A stretch of 64,000 bases of DNA from Candidatus Kaistia colombiensis (GTDB lineage Bacteria; Pseudomonadota; Alphaproteobacteria; Rhizobiales; Kaistiaceae). Position numbers and translations under genes: made by a program. The notes beneath the pieces were generated by a model, which saw only the letters and a program-made list of their open reading frames with translations, was not told where the DNA came from and did not search any database. Location: assembly GCA_029203105.1 (NCBI GenBank), contig CP119318.1, positions 3,796,501 through 3,860,500 of the forward strand, read 5' to 3'. Below, piece by piece: positions 9,129 to 20,082 of this stretch (the first letter of the stretch is position 1; each line of letters opens with the position of its first letter).

Positions 9129-9838
9129 TTAGGCCGCGGAGTCGCGACGACGAGTATTCGAGCCCTGCTCGTTACCCTCAGTCTGGCGACGCTCGGAAGC
9201 CATCGGATCGTGCTCGAGGATTTCACCCTTGAAGATCCACACCTTGATGCCGCACGTGCCATAGGCCGTGTGCGCCGTCGCGGTGCCGTAGTCAATGTCG
9301 GCGCGCAGCGTGTGCAGCGGAACCCGACCCTCGCGGTACCATTCCAGACGCGCGATTTCCGCGCCGCCAAGACGGCCGCCAGCGTTGATGCGGATGCCCT
9401 GGGCACCGAGACGCATCGCCGACTGGACGGCGCGCTTCATCGCACGGCGGAACGCAACGCGGCGCTCCAGCTGCTGTGCGATCGACGCGGCGACCAGGGT
9501 CGAGTCGATCTCCGGCTTGCGCACTTCGACGATATTGAGATGCACTTCGCTGTCGGTCAGCTTGCCGACCAGCTTGCGCAGCTTCTCGATATCGGCACCC
9601 TTCTTGCCGATGACGATACCCGGACGAGCCGAGTAGATCGTCACGCGGCACTTCCGGTGCGGGCGCTCGATCACGATCTTGGAGACCGCAGCCTGCTTCA
9701 GCTCGACCAGAGCTTCTCGCGGATGCGCATGTCTTCATGGAGCAGCTTGCCGTATTCGCCCTTGTTGGCGAACCAGCGGCTGTCCCACGTCCGGTTGATA
9801 CCGAGGCGGAGGCCAATCGGATTGACTTTCTGGCCCAT
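9129..9838 (-). CDS. rpsC: 30S ribosomal protein S3, disrupted by one deletion
   Basis: S3 lines the mRNA entry channel. The ATG at 9836-9838 overlaps the rplV stop by one base and gives MGQKVNPIGLRLGINRTWDS up to the KH-domain start. One base is missing near 9710 (AGAGCTTC where AGGAGCTTC is expected): restoring it reads IREKLLVELKQAAVSK and joins VIERPHRKCRVTIYSARPG, GLIVGKKG-like PGIVIGKKGADIEKL, and the C-terminal AHTAYGTCGIKVWIFKGE. The repaired protein is 236 aa. The exact missing base is inferred from alignment to the remembered Rhizobium S3. Confidence 0.9.
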
Positions 9839-10218
9839 TATGCAGCCTCCTCGGTTTCACGCACCACGATGGTGAGGTGCGAAAACGGCTTCTCGATCCG
9901 GCCGACACGACCGCGAGCCCGCGGCGTCCAGCGCTTCATCACCAGGGCCTTGCCGACAAACGCTTCGGCAACGACCAGCGAATCAACGTCGAGATCGTGA
10001 TTGTTCTCGGCGTTTGCGATCGCAGATTCCAGCGTCTTCTTTACGTCACGCGCAATGCGCTTCTCCGAGAAGGTCAGATCGGCCAGAGCCGTCGATGCCT
10101 TCTTGCCCCGGATCAGCTGGGCGACGAGATTGAGCTTGCGCGGAGAGACACGGATCATCCGCGTGATCGCGCGGGCCTCGGTGTCTTTCAGCGCGCGTTC
10201 GCGCTTCGGCTTGCCCAT
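9838..10218 (-). CDS. rplV: 50S ribosomal protein L22
   Basis: L22 (126 aa) lines the nascent-peptide tunnel with an extended hairpin. Start at MGKPKRERALKDTEARAITR; the core RVSPRKLNLVAQLIRGKKAS and the hairpin segment MKRWTPRARGRVGRIEKPFS are clear. One base separates it from rpsS and its stop overlaps rpsC. Intact. Confidence 0.97.
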   Translation of the reverse strand: MGKPKRERALKDTEARAITRMIRVSPRKLNLVAQLIRGKKASTALADLTFSEKRIARDVKKTLESAIANAENNHDLDVDSLVVAEAFVGKALVMKRWTPRARGRVGRIEKPFSHLTIVVRETEEAA

Positions 10219-10219
10219 G

Positions 10220-10498
10220 TTACTTCCTCTTCGCCTTCTTGTCGGCCGTGTGGCCATAGTAGGTCCGGCTCGGCGAGAACTCGCCGAACTTGTGACCGAC
10301 CATGTCCTCGTTGACGATGACCGGAACGTGCTTTTGGCCGTTATAGACGCCAAACGTCAAGCCCACAAACTGCGGCAGGATCGTGGAGCGACGGCTCCAG
10401 ATCTTGATGACCTCGCCACGACCCGAAGAGCGGCTCTTCTCTGCCTTGCGCAGGAGATAACCGTCGACGAACGGGCCTTTCCAAATAGAACGAGCCAC
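10220..10498 (-). CDS. rpsS: 30S ribosomal protein S19
   Basis: S19 (92 aa) in the 30S head forms a complex with S13. The sequence begins MARSIWKGPFVDGYLLRKAE and contains IKIWSRRSTILPQFVGLTFG and HKFGEFSPSRTYYGH. Intact, between rplB and rplV. Confidence 0.98.
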   Translation of the reverse strand: MARSIWKGPFVDGYLLRKAEKSRSSGRGEVIKIWSRRSTILPQFVGLTFGVYNGQKHVPVIVNEDMVGHKFGEFSPSRTYYGHTADKKAKRK

Positions 10499-10512
10499 GG
10501 ACAGCCTCTCTC

Positions 10513-11350
10513 TTACTTGCTCTTGCGCAGATGACGGCTGCGCGCGATGAACTTGTCGGTCGACTTATTGTTGCGGGTCTTCTTGCCCTTGGTCGGCTTG
10601 CCCCACGGCGTAACCGGATGACGGCCACCCGAGGTGCGGCCTTCACCACCGCCGTGCGGATGGTCGACCGGGTTCATGGCGACACCGCGGACGCTCGGAC
10701 GCTTGCCAAGCCAACGATTACGACCGGCCTTGCCGAGCGAGATGTTGGAATGGTCGGGGTTCGAAACCGCGCCGATCGTGGCCATGCAGGTCTGGTGGAC
10801 CAGGCGCTGCTCACCCGAATTCAGGCGAAGAATCGCCATGCCGGCGTCGCGGCCAACATACTGTGCATAAGCACCAGCCGAACGTGCGATCTGACCGCCC
10901 TTGCCGGGCTTCATCTCGACGTTGTGGACGATCGTGCCAACCGGCATCGCGCCGAGCGGCATCGCATTGCCCGGCTTCACGTCGGCCTGAGCCGACGAGA
11001 TCGACCTTGTCGCCAACGGCCAGGCGCTGCGGCGCCAGGATGTAGCTCAGCTCACCGTCCTCATACTTGATGAGGGCGATGAACGCCGTACGGTTCGGAT
11101 CGTATTCGATCCGCTCGACGACGGCCGGGATGTCGCGCTTGTTCCGCTTGAAATCGATCAGGCGGTAGGTGCGCTTGTGGCCACCGCCACGGCCATAGGC
11201 CGTGACGCGTCCCATATTGTTGCGACCGCCGCTCTGGCGGAGACCAACCGTCAGGCCCTTGACGGGCTTGCCGGCGTAGAGCTCCGAGCGATCGACGAGA
11301 ACCAGCTGGCGCTGTCCCGGCGTTGTCGGCTTGTAGTGCTTGAGAGCCAT
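10513..11350 (-). CDS. rplB: 50S ribosomal protein L2, disrupted by one insertion
   Basis: L2 is the most conserved 50S protein and supports peptidyl transferase and subunit association. The first frame runs MALKHYKPTTPGQRQLVLVD to QRLAVGDKV; one extra base at about 11001-11004 then shifts it. The second frame carries ISSAQADVKPGNAMPLGAMP, ARSAGAYAQYVGRDAG and the catalytic-region signature MNPVDHPHGGGEGRTSGGRH. Repaired length is 278 aa, exactly typical. Read as sequence error. Confidence 0.93.
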
Positions 11351-11373
11351 GGCTTCAGCCTATTTTCTTCGCG

Positions 11374-11667
11374 TCAGAGACCGGTAGAAACGTCGATCGA
11401 CTGACCTTCAGCCAGCGTCACGATCGCCTTCTTGACGTCGCTCTGCTTGCCCACGATACCGCGGAAGCGCTTCACCTTGCCCTTGCGGACCAGGGTGTTG
11501 ACGCCCGTTACCTTCACCTTGAACAGCGCTTCGACGGCAGCCTTGATTTCGGGCTTCGTCGCGGTCTTCAGAACGTTGAAGACGACCTTGCTCTGTTCGG
11601 TGGCAATGGTCGACTTCTCGCTCAGCACCGGGCTGCGGATGATGTCGTAATGCGAGAGATCGCTCAT
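11374..11667 (-). CDS. rplW: 50S ribosomal protein L23
   Basis: L23 (97 aa) sits at the tunnel exit and docks trigger factor and SRP. Sequence features: YDIIRSPVLSEKSTIATEQS, KVKVTGVNTLVRKGKVKRFR and the C-terminal VTLAEGQSIDVSTGL. The start overlaps the end of rplD by four bases. Intact. Confidence 0.97.
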   Translation of the reverse strand: MSDLSHYDIIRSPVLSEKSTIATEQSKVVFNVLKTATKPEIKAAVEALFKVKVTGVNTLVRKGKVKRFRGIVGKQSDVKKAIVTLAEGQSIDVSTGL

Positions 11668-12284
11668 TTGAACCGCTCCTGCAGCGCTTCGACCGCAGCC
11701 TTGGTCAGCACGAGCTTCTCGCGGCGCAGAATGTCGTACACGTTGATGCCCTGCACCGGCAGAACGTCGATGTGCGGCACGTTCCGGGTTGCAAGCCCGA
11801 AGTTCTCATTGACCGACGCGCCGTCGATGATCAGCGCATTGGCCCAACCCAGCTTGGCCAAGTTTTCCTTGACCGCCTTCGTCTTCGGCGCATCGATGGC
11901 GATGTCCGAGACGATGACCAGGTTGTCGCCCCGGGCCTTGGCCGAGAGCGCATGCTTCAGAGCAAGCTGGCGGAACTTCTTGGTCAGGTCATGCGCATGG
12001 CTGCGCACCACCGGACCGAAGGCCTTGCCGCCGCCGCGGAACTGCGGCGCAGTCTTGGCACCGTGGCGAGCGCCGCCGGTACCCTTCTGCTTGTACATCT
12101 TCTTGGTCGTGCCGGAGACTTCCGAGCGACCCTTCGACTTGTGGGTGCCAGCCTGGCGCTTGGCCAGCTGCCACCGCACCATCCGGTGCAGGATATCGCC
12201 GCGCGGCTCGAGACCAAAGATCTCGTCCGAGAGCGAGATCTCGCCAGCTGCCGTACCGTCGAGCTTGGTGACCTTAATATCCAT
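11664..12284 (-). CDS. rplD: 50S ribosomal protein L4
   Basis: L4 (206 aa) lines the exit tunnel and in E. coli represses its own S10 operon. Two adjacent ATG codons exist; I chose the second (MDIKVTKLDGTAAGEISLSD), seven bases after GGAGG, overlapping the rplC stop by one base. The loop KKMYKQKGTGGARHGAKTAP inserted in 23S rRNA is present. Intact. Confidence 0.96.
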   Translation of the reverse strand: MDIKVTKLDGTAAGEISLSDEIFGLEPRGDILHRMVRWQLAKRQAGTHKSKGRSEVSGTTKKMYKQKGTGGARHGAKTAPQFRGGGKAFGPVVRSHAHDLTKKFRQLALKHALSAKARGDNLVIVSDIAIDAPKTKAVKENLAKLGWANALIIDGASVNENFGLATRNVPHIDVLPVQGINVYDILRREKLVLTKAAVEALQERFK

Positions 12285-13003
12285 CATTCGGCCTCCTTCG
12301 CTTCGACCGCAACTTCAGCCGCCGCGCCGAGCTTCCGGATCGCGCCCGGAACCGGGACGTCCTTCGGCAGCGCGCGCTTGACCGCATCGCGAACCTCGAT
12401 CCAGCCGCCCTTGGCGCCGGGAACGGCACCCTCGACCATGATCAGGCCGCGCTCGACATCCGTGCGAACGACCTTGAGGTTCTGAGTGGTCACGCGGACA
12501 TCGCCCATGTGACCAGCCATCTTCTTGTTCTTGAACACCTTGCCCGGGTCCTGGCGCTGGCCAGTCGAACCGTGCACACGATGCGAGACCGAGTTACCGT
12601 GGGTCGCGCGGCCACCACCGAAGTTGTGGCGCTTCATGACACCGGCAAAACCCTTACCGATCGAGGTGCCGCTGACGTCGACGAACTGGCCGACGACGAA
12701 ATGCTCGGCAGTGAGCTCGGCACCAACCTCGATGAGGTTGTCCGGGGTCACACGGAACTCCGTGACCTTGCGCTTCGGCTCGACCTCGGCCTTGGCGAAA
12801 TGACCACGCTCAGCCTTGGGCGTGTTCTTCACCTTGGCGAGACCGCTTCCGAGCTGGACCGCGGTGTACCCGTTCTTATCTTCCGTCCGATGAGCGACAA
12901 CCTGTACGTTGTCCAGCTTCAGCACCGTCACCGGCACCTGCTCGCCTGCATCCGTATAGATGCGGGTCATGCCCACCTTCTGTGCGATCAATCCAGAGCG
13001 CAT
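12284..13003 (-). CDS. rplC: 50S ribosomal protein L3
   Basis: L3 (239 aa) starts 50S assembly and reaches the peptidyl transferase centre through its extended loop. Start at MRSGLIAQKVGMTRIYTDAG. Core GTSIGKGFAGVMKRHNFGGG, THGNSVSHRVHGSTGQRQDP and GKKMAGHMG-like KNKKMAGHMGDVRVT are diagnostic. The 14 in-frame codons upstream cover the rpsJ end and are ignored. A short acidic/alanine C-terminal tail follows. Confidence 0.97.
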   Translation of the reverse strand: MRSGLIAQKVGMTRIYTDAGEQVPVTVLKLDNVQVVAHRTEDKNGYTAVQLGSGLAKVKNTPKAERGHFAKAEVEPKRKVTEFRVTPDNLIEVGAELTAEHFVVGQFVDVSGTSIGKGFAGVMKRHNFGGGRATHGNSVSHRVHGSTGQRQDPGKVFKNKKMAGHMGDVRVTTQNLKVVRTDVERGLIMVEGAVPGAKGGWIEVRDAVKRALPKDVPVPGAIRKLGAAAEVAVEAKEAE

Positions 13004-13019
13004 TCTATCCTCGCTCGCC

Positions 13020-13328
13020 TCAGAGCTTAATTTCGACGTCCACACCGGCCGCCAGGTCGAGCTTCATCAGCGCGTCCACGGTCTGCGGTGTGGGGTCGAC
13101 GATGTCGAGAAGACGCTTATGCGTGCGCATCTCGAACTGCTCACGGCTCTTTTTGTCGATATGCGGCGACCGGTTCACGGTGAACTTCTCAATTTGCGTG
13201 GGAAGTGGCACCGGGCCTACTACGCGGGCGCCGGTACGCTTCGCCGTGTTCACGATCTCTCGCGTCGATGCATCGAGAATACGATGGTCGAACGCTTTGA
13301 GCCGGATCCGGATATTCTGACCGTTCAT
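13020..13328 (-). CDS. rpsJ: 30S ribosomal protein S10
   Basis: S10 (102 aa) is in the 30S head and, with NusB, a transcription antitermination factor. The sequence MNGQNIRIRLKAFDHRILDA, PVPLPTQIEKFTVNRSPHID and FEMRTHKRLLDIVDPTPQTV is characteristic. It heads the S10 gene block, 65 bases downstream of tuf, so the str and S10 groups are probably read through. Confidence 0.98.
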   Translation of the reverse strand: MNGQNIRIRLKAFDHRILDASTREIVNTAKRTGARVVGPVPLPTQIEKFTVNRSPHIDKKSREQFEMRTHKRLLDIVDPTPQTVDALMKLDLAAGVDVEIKL

Positions 13329-13393
13329 CGATTTCTGTCCTCAGGTGACATGGGCGCGCAACGCATTCGCGCGCCCGGTCCGGATCATCCGAC

Positions 13394-14584
<1,191 letters not shown>

Positions 14585-14635
14585 CGGAATTCTCCGTCGT
14601 ATCTGTCAGCAGGTTCGGTTTCGCGTCTTAAAGGC

Positions 14636-16711
<2,076 letters not shown>

Positions 16712-16734
16712 GATGGGCTGCCTTTGTCCGATCG

Positions 16735-17205
16735 TTACCAGCGGTAGTGCGAGAACGCGCGGTTGGCTTCGGCCATCCGGTGCGTGTCTTCGCGCTTCTT
16801 CACGGCATTGCCGCGGCTGTTCGAGGCGTCCAGCAGCTCGCCGGAAAGACGCTCGATCATCGTCTTCTCGTTGCGGCCACGAGCCGCGGTGAGGAGCCAA
16901 CGAATGGCGAGAGCCTGACGACGGTCCGTACGAACCTCGACGGGAACCTGGTAGGTCGCACCACCGACACGACGCGAGCGCACTTCGATGTGCGGCGCAA
17001 CGTTGTCCAGAGCCTGGCGGAACACCACGACGGGCTCCTGCTTGGTCCGGTTCTGGATGATGTCGAACGCACCGTAGACGATGCTCTCGGCGACCGACTT
17101 CTTGCCATCATACATGACGGCATTCATGAACTTGGTGACGACGATATCGCCGAACTTGGGGTCCGGGATGATCTCGCGCTTTTCTGCACTATGGCGACGG
17201 GACAT
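16735..17205 (-). CDS. rpsG: 30S ribosomal protein S7
   Basis: S7 (156 aa) nucleates the 30S head and lines the E site; in E. coli it represses the str operon. It begins MSRRHSAEKREIIPDPKFGD and contains FMNAVMYDGKKSVAESIVYG and RRVGGATYQVPVEVRTDRR. Fifteen bases after rpsL. Confidence 0.98.
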   Translation of the reverse strand: MSRRHSAEKREIIPDPKFGDIVVTKFMNAVMYDGKKSVAESIVYGAFDIIQNRTKQEPVVVFRQALDNVAPHIEVRSRRVGGATYQVPVEVRTDRRQALAIRWLLTAARGRNEKTMIERLSGELLDASNSRGNAVKKREDTHRMAEANRAFSHYRW

Positions 17206-17220
17206 GGATCCTGTTCCCTA

Positions 17221-17592
17221 TTACTTCGGACGCTTCGCGCCGTACTTCGAGCGACGCTGCTTACGGCCCTTGACACCCTGGGTATCGAGCACGCCGCGCA
17301 GAATGTGGTAGCGCACGCCCGGCAGATCCTTGACGCGGCCGCCACGGATCATGACGACAGAGTGCTCCTGCAGGTTGTGGCCTTCGCCCGGGATGTAGCC
17401 AATGACTTCGAAGCCATTGGTCAGGCGAACCTTCGCGACCTTACGAAGAGCCGAGTTCGGCTTCTTCGGCGTGGTCGTATAGACGCGAGTGCAAACGCCG
17501 CGCTTCTGCGGGTTCTCCTGCAGCGCCGGAACCTTGTTCCGCTTCGCCGGCGCTTGACGCGGCTTGCGGATGAGCTGGTTAATTGTCGGCAT
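17221..17592 (-). CDS. rpsL: 30S ribosomal protein S12
   Basis: S12 (123 aa) monitors codon-anticodon pairing and is the classical streptomycin-resistance locus. Start at MPTINQLIRKPRQAPAKRNK. The resistance-associated segments TTTPKKPNSALRKVAKV and GRVKDLPGVRYH look wild type, so no streptomycin-resistance allele is evident. First gene of the str-S10-spc-alpha block; a candidate promoter lies about 255-285 bases upstream. Confidence 0.98.
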   Translation of the reverse strand: MPTINQLIRKPRQAPAKRNKVPALQENPQKRGVCTRVYTTTPKKPNSALRKVAKVRLTNGFEVIGYIPGEGHNLQEHSVVMIRGGRVKDLPGVRYHILRGVLDTQGVKGRKQRRSKYGAKRPK

Positions 17593-18033
17593 GCTTCGCC
17601 TTTCAGCTAGCCTACGGTTCTGTTTCTCTTCCGCCCTTCGCACCTTCGTCACAGCCGATTGACCATGAACAAAGAGCGCCCGGACCGCTTACCGCGGAGG
17701 CGCTACGAAAAGCAGAGGATCACGGCGTTCGCCGCGATCATGCGTGTCGTTCTAACTCTGTTTCGATTCGGGCAGCGTCTAAGCCTGAACTCCGCGACGT
17801 GGCGCCGCTGGAAAAACTGGACTTACCGCCTGCCTGAAAGCTTGCGGAACGTACTTATTCGGATGGTTCCAGTCAACCCCTAAGCCGGGTTCTTTTCGAT
17901 GTGGGGCGGCGGGCAAGGATCGCACAGCCAGCGCCCCATTCGCGCAATATTCCAAAAGACCCGAAGTCTTCCGGCGCAATATTCGATCGCGCCACGGACT
18001 CCGGGACCCGGAACAAACCGGAATCAGCCCGAC
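17593..18033. other. Non-coding upstream region of the str operon
   Basis: A 441-base gap between the cupin stop and rpsL start with no credible gene. It holds the candidate rpsL promoter and a leader of roughly 240-250 bases, long enough for a regulatory structure, although I recognise none. Short open frames here lack any family resemblance. Confidence 0.7.
17848..17876 (-). promoter_or_regulatory. Candidate promoter for the str operon
   Basis: On the minus strand a TTGACT (17871-17876) is followed after a 17-base spacer by TACGTT (17848-17853). The -35 is near consensus and the spacing optimal; the -10 is poor by E. coli standards but alphaproteobacterial -10 boxes are degenerate. It is the best sigma-70-like candidate I see upstream of rpsL. 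Confidence 0.4.
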
Positions 18034-18468
18034 TCAGTCAGGCGCCGCCGTCCGCTCCGAAAACGCGATTCCTTTCTGACCGGTTACGATCATCAGAATT
18101 TTAACCGTCTCGTCGCCGACGACTCGGCCGTTATGGCGGTGATCGACCATTTCCGCAAACGAATCTCCCGCTTTGAAGAATCGCTTGCCACCGCCCTCGC
18201 TGTCGACCTCGATCGTCCCGGCCAGGATATAGGCGTAGGCCGGCACCGGATGCGTGTGCCAGCCGGTCTCGGCCCCGGGCGGAATCTCGACGATCAGCGT
18301 CTGCACTTCCGGGTCCGTCACGTTCGGATAGCGGATCGGATCGCCGCTCGTCGTCGTCGTCGTCTGCAGGATGCGCTTCACCTTCACCGAAGGCTTGTAG
18401 CTCTCCTCGGCGATCGCCGTCGCGCTCGTGAGCGCGAGGCTCATGGTCATCAGTGTCAGAAGCTTCAT
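18034..18468 (-). CDS. Secreted cupin-domain protein
   Basis: A 144-aa protein with a likely signal peptide (residues 1 to about 20, hydrophobic core LLTLMTMSLALTSA, cleavage after AIA) followed by a single cupin barrel. The cupin motif PPGAETGWHTHPVPAYAYIL supplies two of the usual metal-binding histidines, and GTIEVDSEGGGKRFFKAGDS continues the fold. Function is unknown; small exported cupins of this kind are often annotated as cupin_2 proteins without a reaction. It is on the minus strand, separate from the str operon. Confidence 0.75.
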   Translation of the reverse strand: MKLLTLMTMSLALTSATAIAEESYKPSVKVKRILQTTTTTSGDPIRYPNVTDPEVQTLIVEIPPGAETGWHTHPVPAYAYILAGTIEVDSEGGGKRFFKAGDSFAEMVDHRHNGRVVGDETVKILMIVTGQKGIAFSERTAAPD

Positions 18469-18571
18469 GTTTGCCCCTCCCCGGGCGCGCTCCCCCGAGC
18501 GCCACGTCTACCGTCGCAACACTCGAGCCGCGCCGGCTTTCCCCCGCGTCATTGCTAGCGGGTTACGCACC

Positions 18572-18599
18572 AAAGGAAAAGGGCCGCCCGGAGGCGACC
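18572..18599 (-). terminator. Candidate intrinsic terminator after the phytase-like gene
   Basis: On the minus strand a 7-bp stem (GGUCGCC / GGCGGCC, one G-U pair) with loop UCCG is followed by CUUUUCCUUU. It lies about 35 bases beyond the stop of the phytase-like gene and is correctly oriented for it. Confidence 0.6.
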
Positions 18600-18633
18600 G
18601 TTCGTCCTGATCCGCGTCGGGAGATTGCCGACG

Positions 18634-19968
18634 CTATTGCGCCTTCAGGAAGTCCCCGACTTCGAGAACGATGAACTCGCTGTTGTCCGCCTTGCCCTTC
18701 TCGCGGCCGACGGAGAACGGGAAGTTGTTGTCGTCCGCGACGATGATGTGGGTGTCATCGATGCGATCGACATTCTCGATCGTCTCGAACGGGAAGGTGA
18801 AGATGCCGTCCTTGGTGGCGACGCGGGCGACGGCGTTCGGATCCTTGATCGCCATCAGGTCGATATAGCCGATCTTGCGCACGACGCCTTCGGCGTCGGT
18901 CTTCGCGAGATCGATCAGATAGACGCGCTTGAACTTGGCTGGCGTGTCGGACCAACCCTCGCGCGGATCGCCCTGCCCGCCATCGCGTTCGATCACCAGG
19001 GCGCGGTTGGCGTCGATCATGTTGAAGTCGCCGATCGCGTTGCCAAAATCCTCGAGCGGGTAGTAGCGGACCGTGTCGGCGAAGGCCTTCGTGGCGATGT
19101 CGAAATTGAAGATCGGCAGGACGGACTTGCCGCCCTTCTCCAGATATTTGCCGGCCTTGGCGTCCCAGGGAGCGCCTTCGAGCATCGGATGCAGCGTCTT
19201 GCCATCCATCGACAGCGCCATGCCCTCGAAGCCCTTGGAACGGCGGATGTTGAACTCGGGCATCGGCTTGTCCGGACCGCCCGGCATCACGACGGCATAG
19301 TTGTCGGGGCTGCGATAGGTGACGCCGTTGACGACCGTCTCCTTCAAGCTGAGCACGGTACCGTCGGCTGCGACTTCGAACAGATACGGCCCGAACTCAT
19401 CGCCAATCCAGAAATTCTCGCCGACCTTCTGGATGCTCTCGGGATCGAAATCGGCGCCGGTCAGATAGCGCGCATCAGTATTCTCATTGACGATGCGGAA
19501 CGGCACAACCCGGTTCGGATCCTTGGCGAAGACCGTCTTGACGATCTCGACGCGCCCCGTCTGCCAGTCCGGCTTGACGATGTGGAACATGATCATCGCG
19601 TCGGCGGAGTTCGCCTTGGAACCGAAGCCGTTGTCCGTCAGCACGACATAGGTGCCGTCCCCGAGCGCGCGGATGCCCGAGAAGCCCTGCACGGGCTGGC
19701 CAGCAAAGGGACGGGCGAGGCCGGTCTCTTCGTCGAAGATCGAATAGAGGCGGTCGAAGCGGCGGCCGGCATCGGCGCCGGTTCCCGTATAGCGGCCGGC
19801 GGTGTTGAGCGATGCCGGGGCGTCGGCCGGGGGGACGGCGAAGCTGGCCGCCGGCAGGACGGCATGCTGGCTCAGCACGGCGTCGAACTGGCGGGGTTCA
19901 GCGGCGGAAGCGCCGGCCGCAAGGGCGATCAGCGACAGGCCGGCGAGAAAAGCGTGGCGAAGCGACAT
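18634..19968 (-). CDS. Secreted esterase-like phytase-family protein
   Basis: A 444-aa exported protein (signal peptide MSLRHAFLAGLSLIALAAGA, cleavage near ASA). The body resembles the esterase-like activity of phytase family (beta-propeller), with segments GFSGIRALGDGTYVVLTDNG, FWIGDEFGPYLFEV and EGMALSMDGKTLHPMLEGAP, the last two near predicted metal-binding positions of this family. Likely periplasmic phosphoester or ester hydrolase; substrate not determinable. Start set at the methionine before the signal peptide rather than eight codons upstream. Confidence 0.75.
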   Translation of the reverse strand: MSLRHAFLAGLSLIALAAGASAAEPRQFDAVLSQHAVLPAASFAVPPADAPASLNTAGRYTGTGADAGRRFDRLYSIFDEETGLARPFAGQPVQGFSGIRALGDGTYVVLTDNGFGSKANSADAMIMFHIVKPDWQTGRVEIVKTVFAKDPNRVVPFRIVNENTDARYLTGADFDPESIQKVGENFWIGDEFGPYLFEVAADGTVLSLKETVVNGVTYRSPDNYAVVMPGGPDKPMPEFNIRRSKGFEGMALSMDGKTLHPMLEGAPWDAKAGKYLEKGGKSVLPIFNFDIATKAFADTVRYYPLEDFGNAIGDFNMIDANRALVIERDGGQGDPREGWSDTPAKFKRVYLIDLAKTDAEGVVRKIGYIDLMAIKDPNAVARVATKDGIFTFPFETIENVDRIDDTHIIVADDNNFPFSVGREKGKADNSEFIVLEVGDFLKAQ

Positions 19969-20082
19969 GGACGAATCTCCGTTCGAAGGCACGGAGATTT
20001 CCTAGGCGGTGCATGTCTCAGCCACGCGACAGAGCCATGTCGCCTGCGTGACAGCGGCCCGGTCCATGGGACGGCGCCCGCG

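Noticed and set aside
4607..11350. Ribosomal genes as real pseudogenes
   Set aside because: All seven are essential single-copy genes in bacteria and each is repaired by one base (three bases in rpsE). Sequence error is far more likely.
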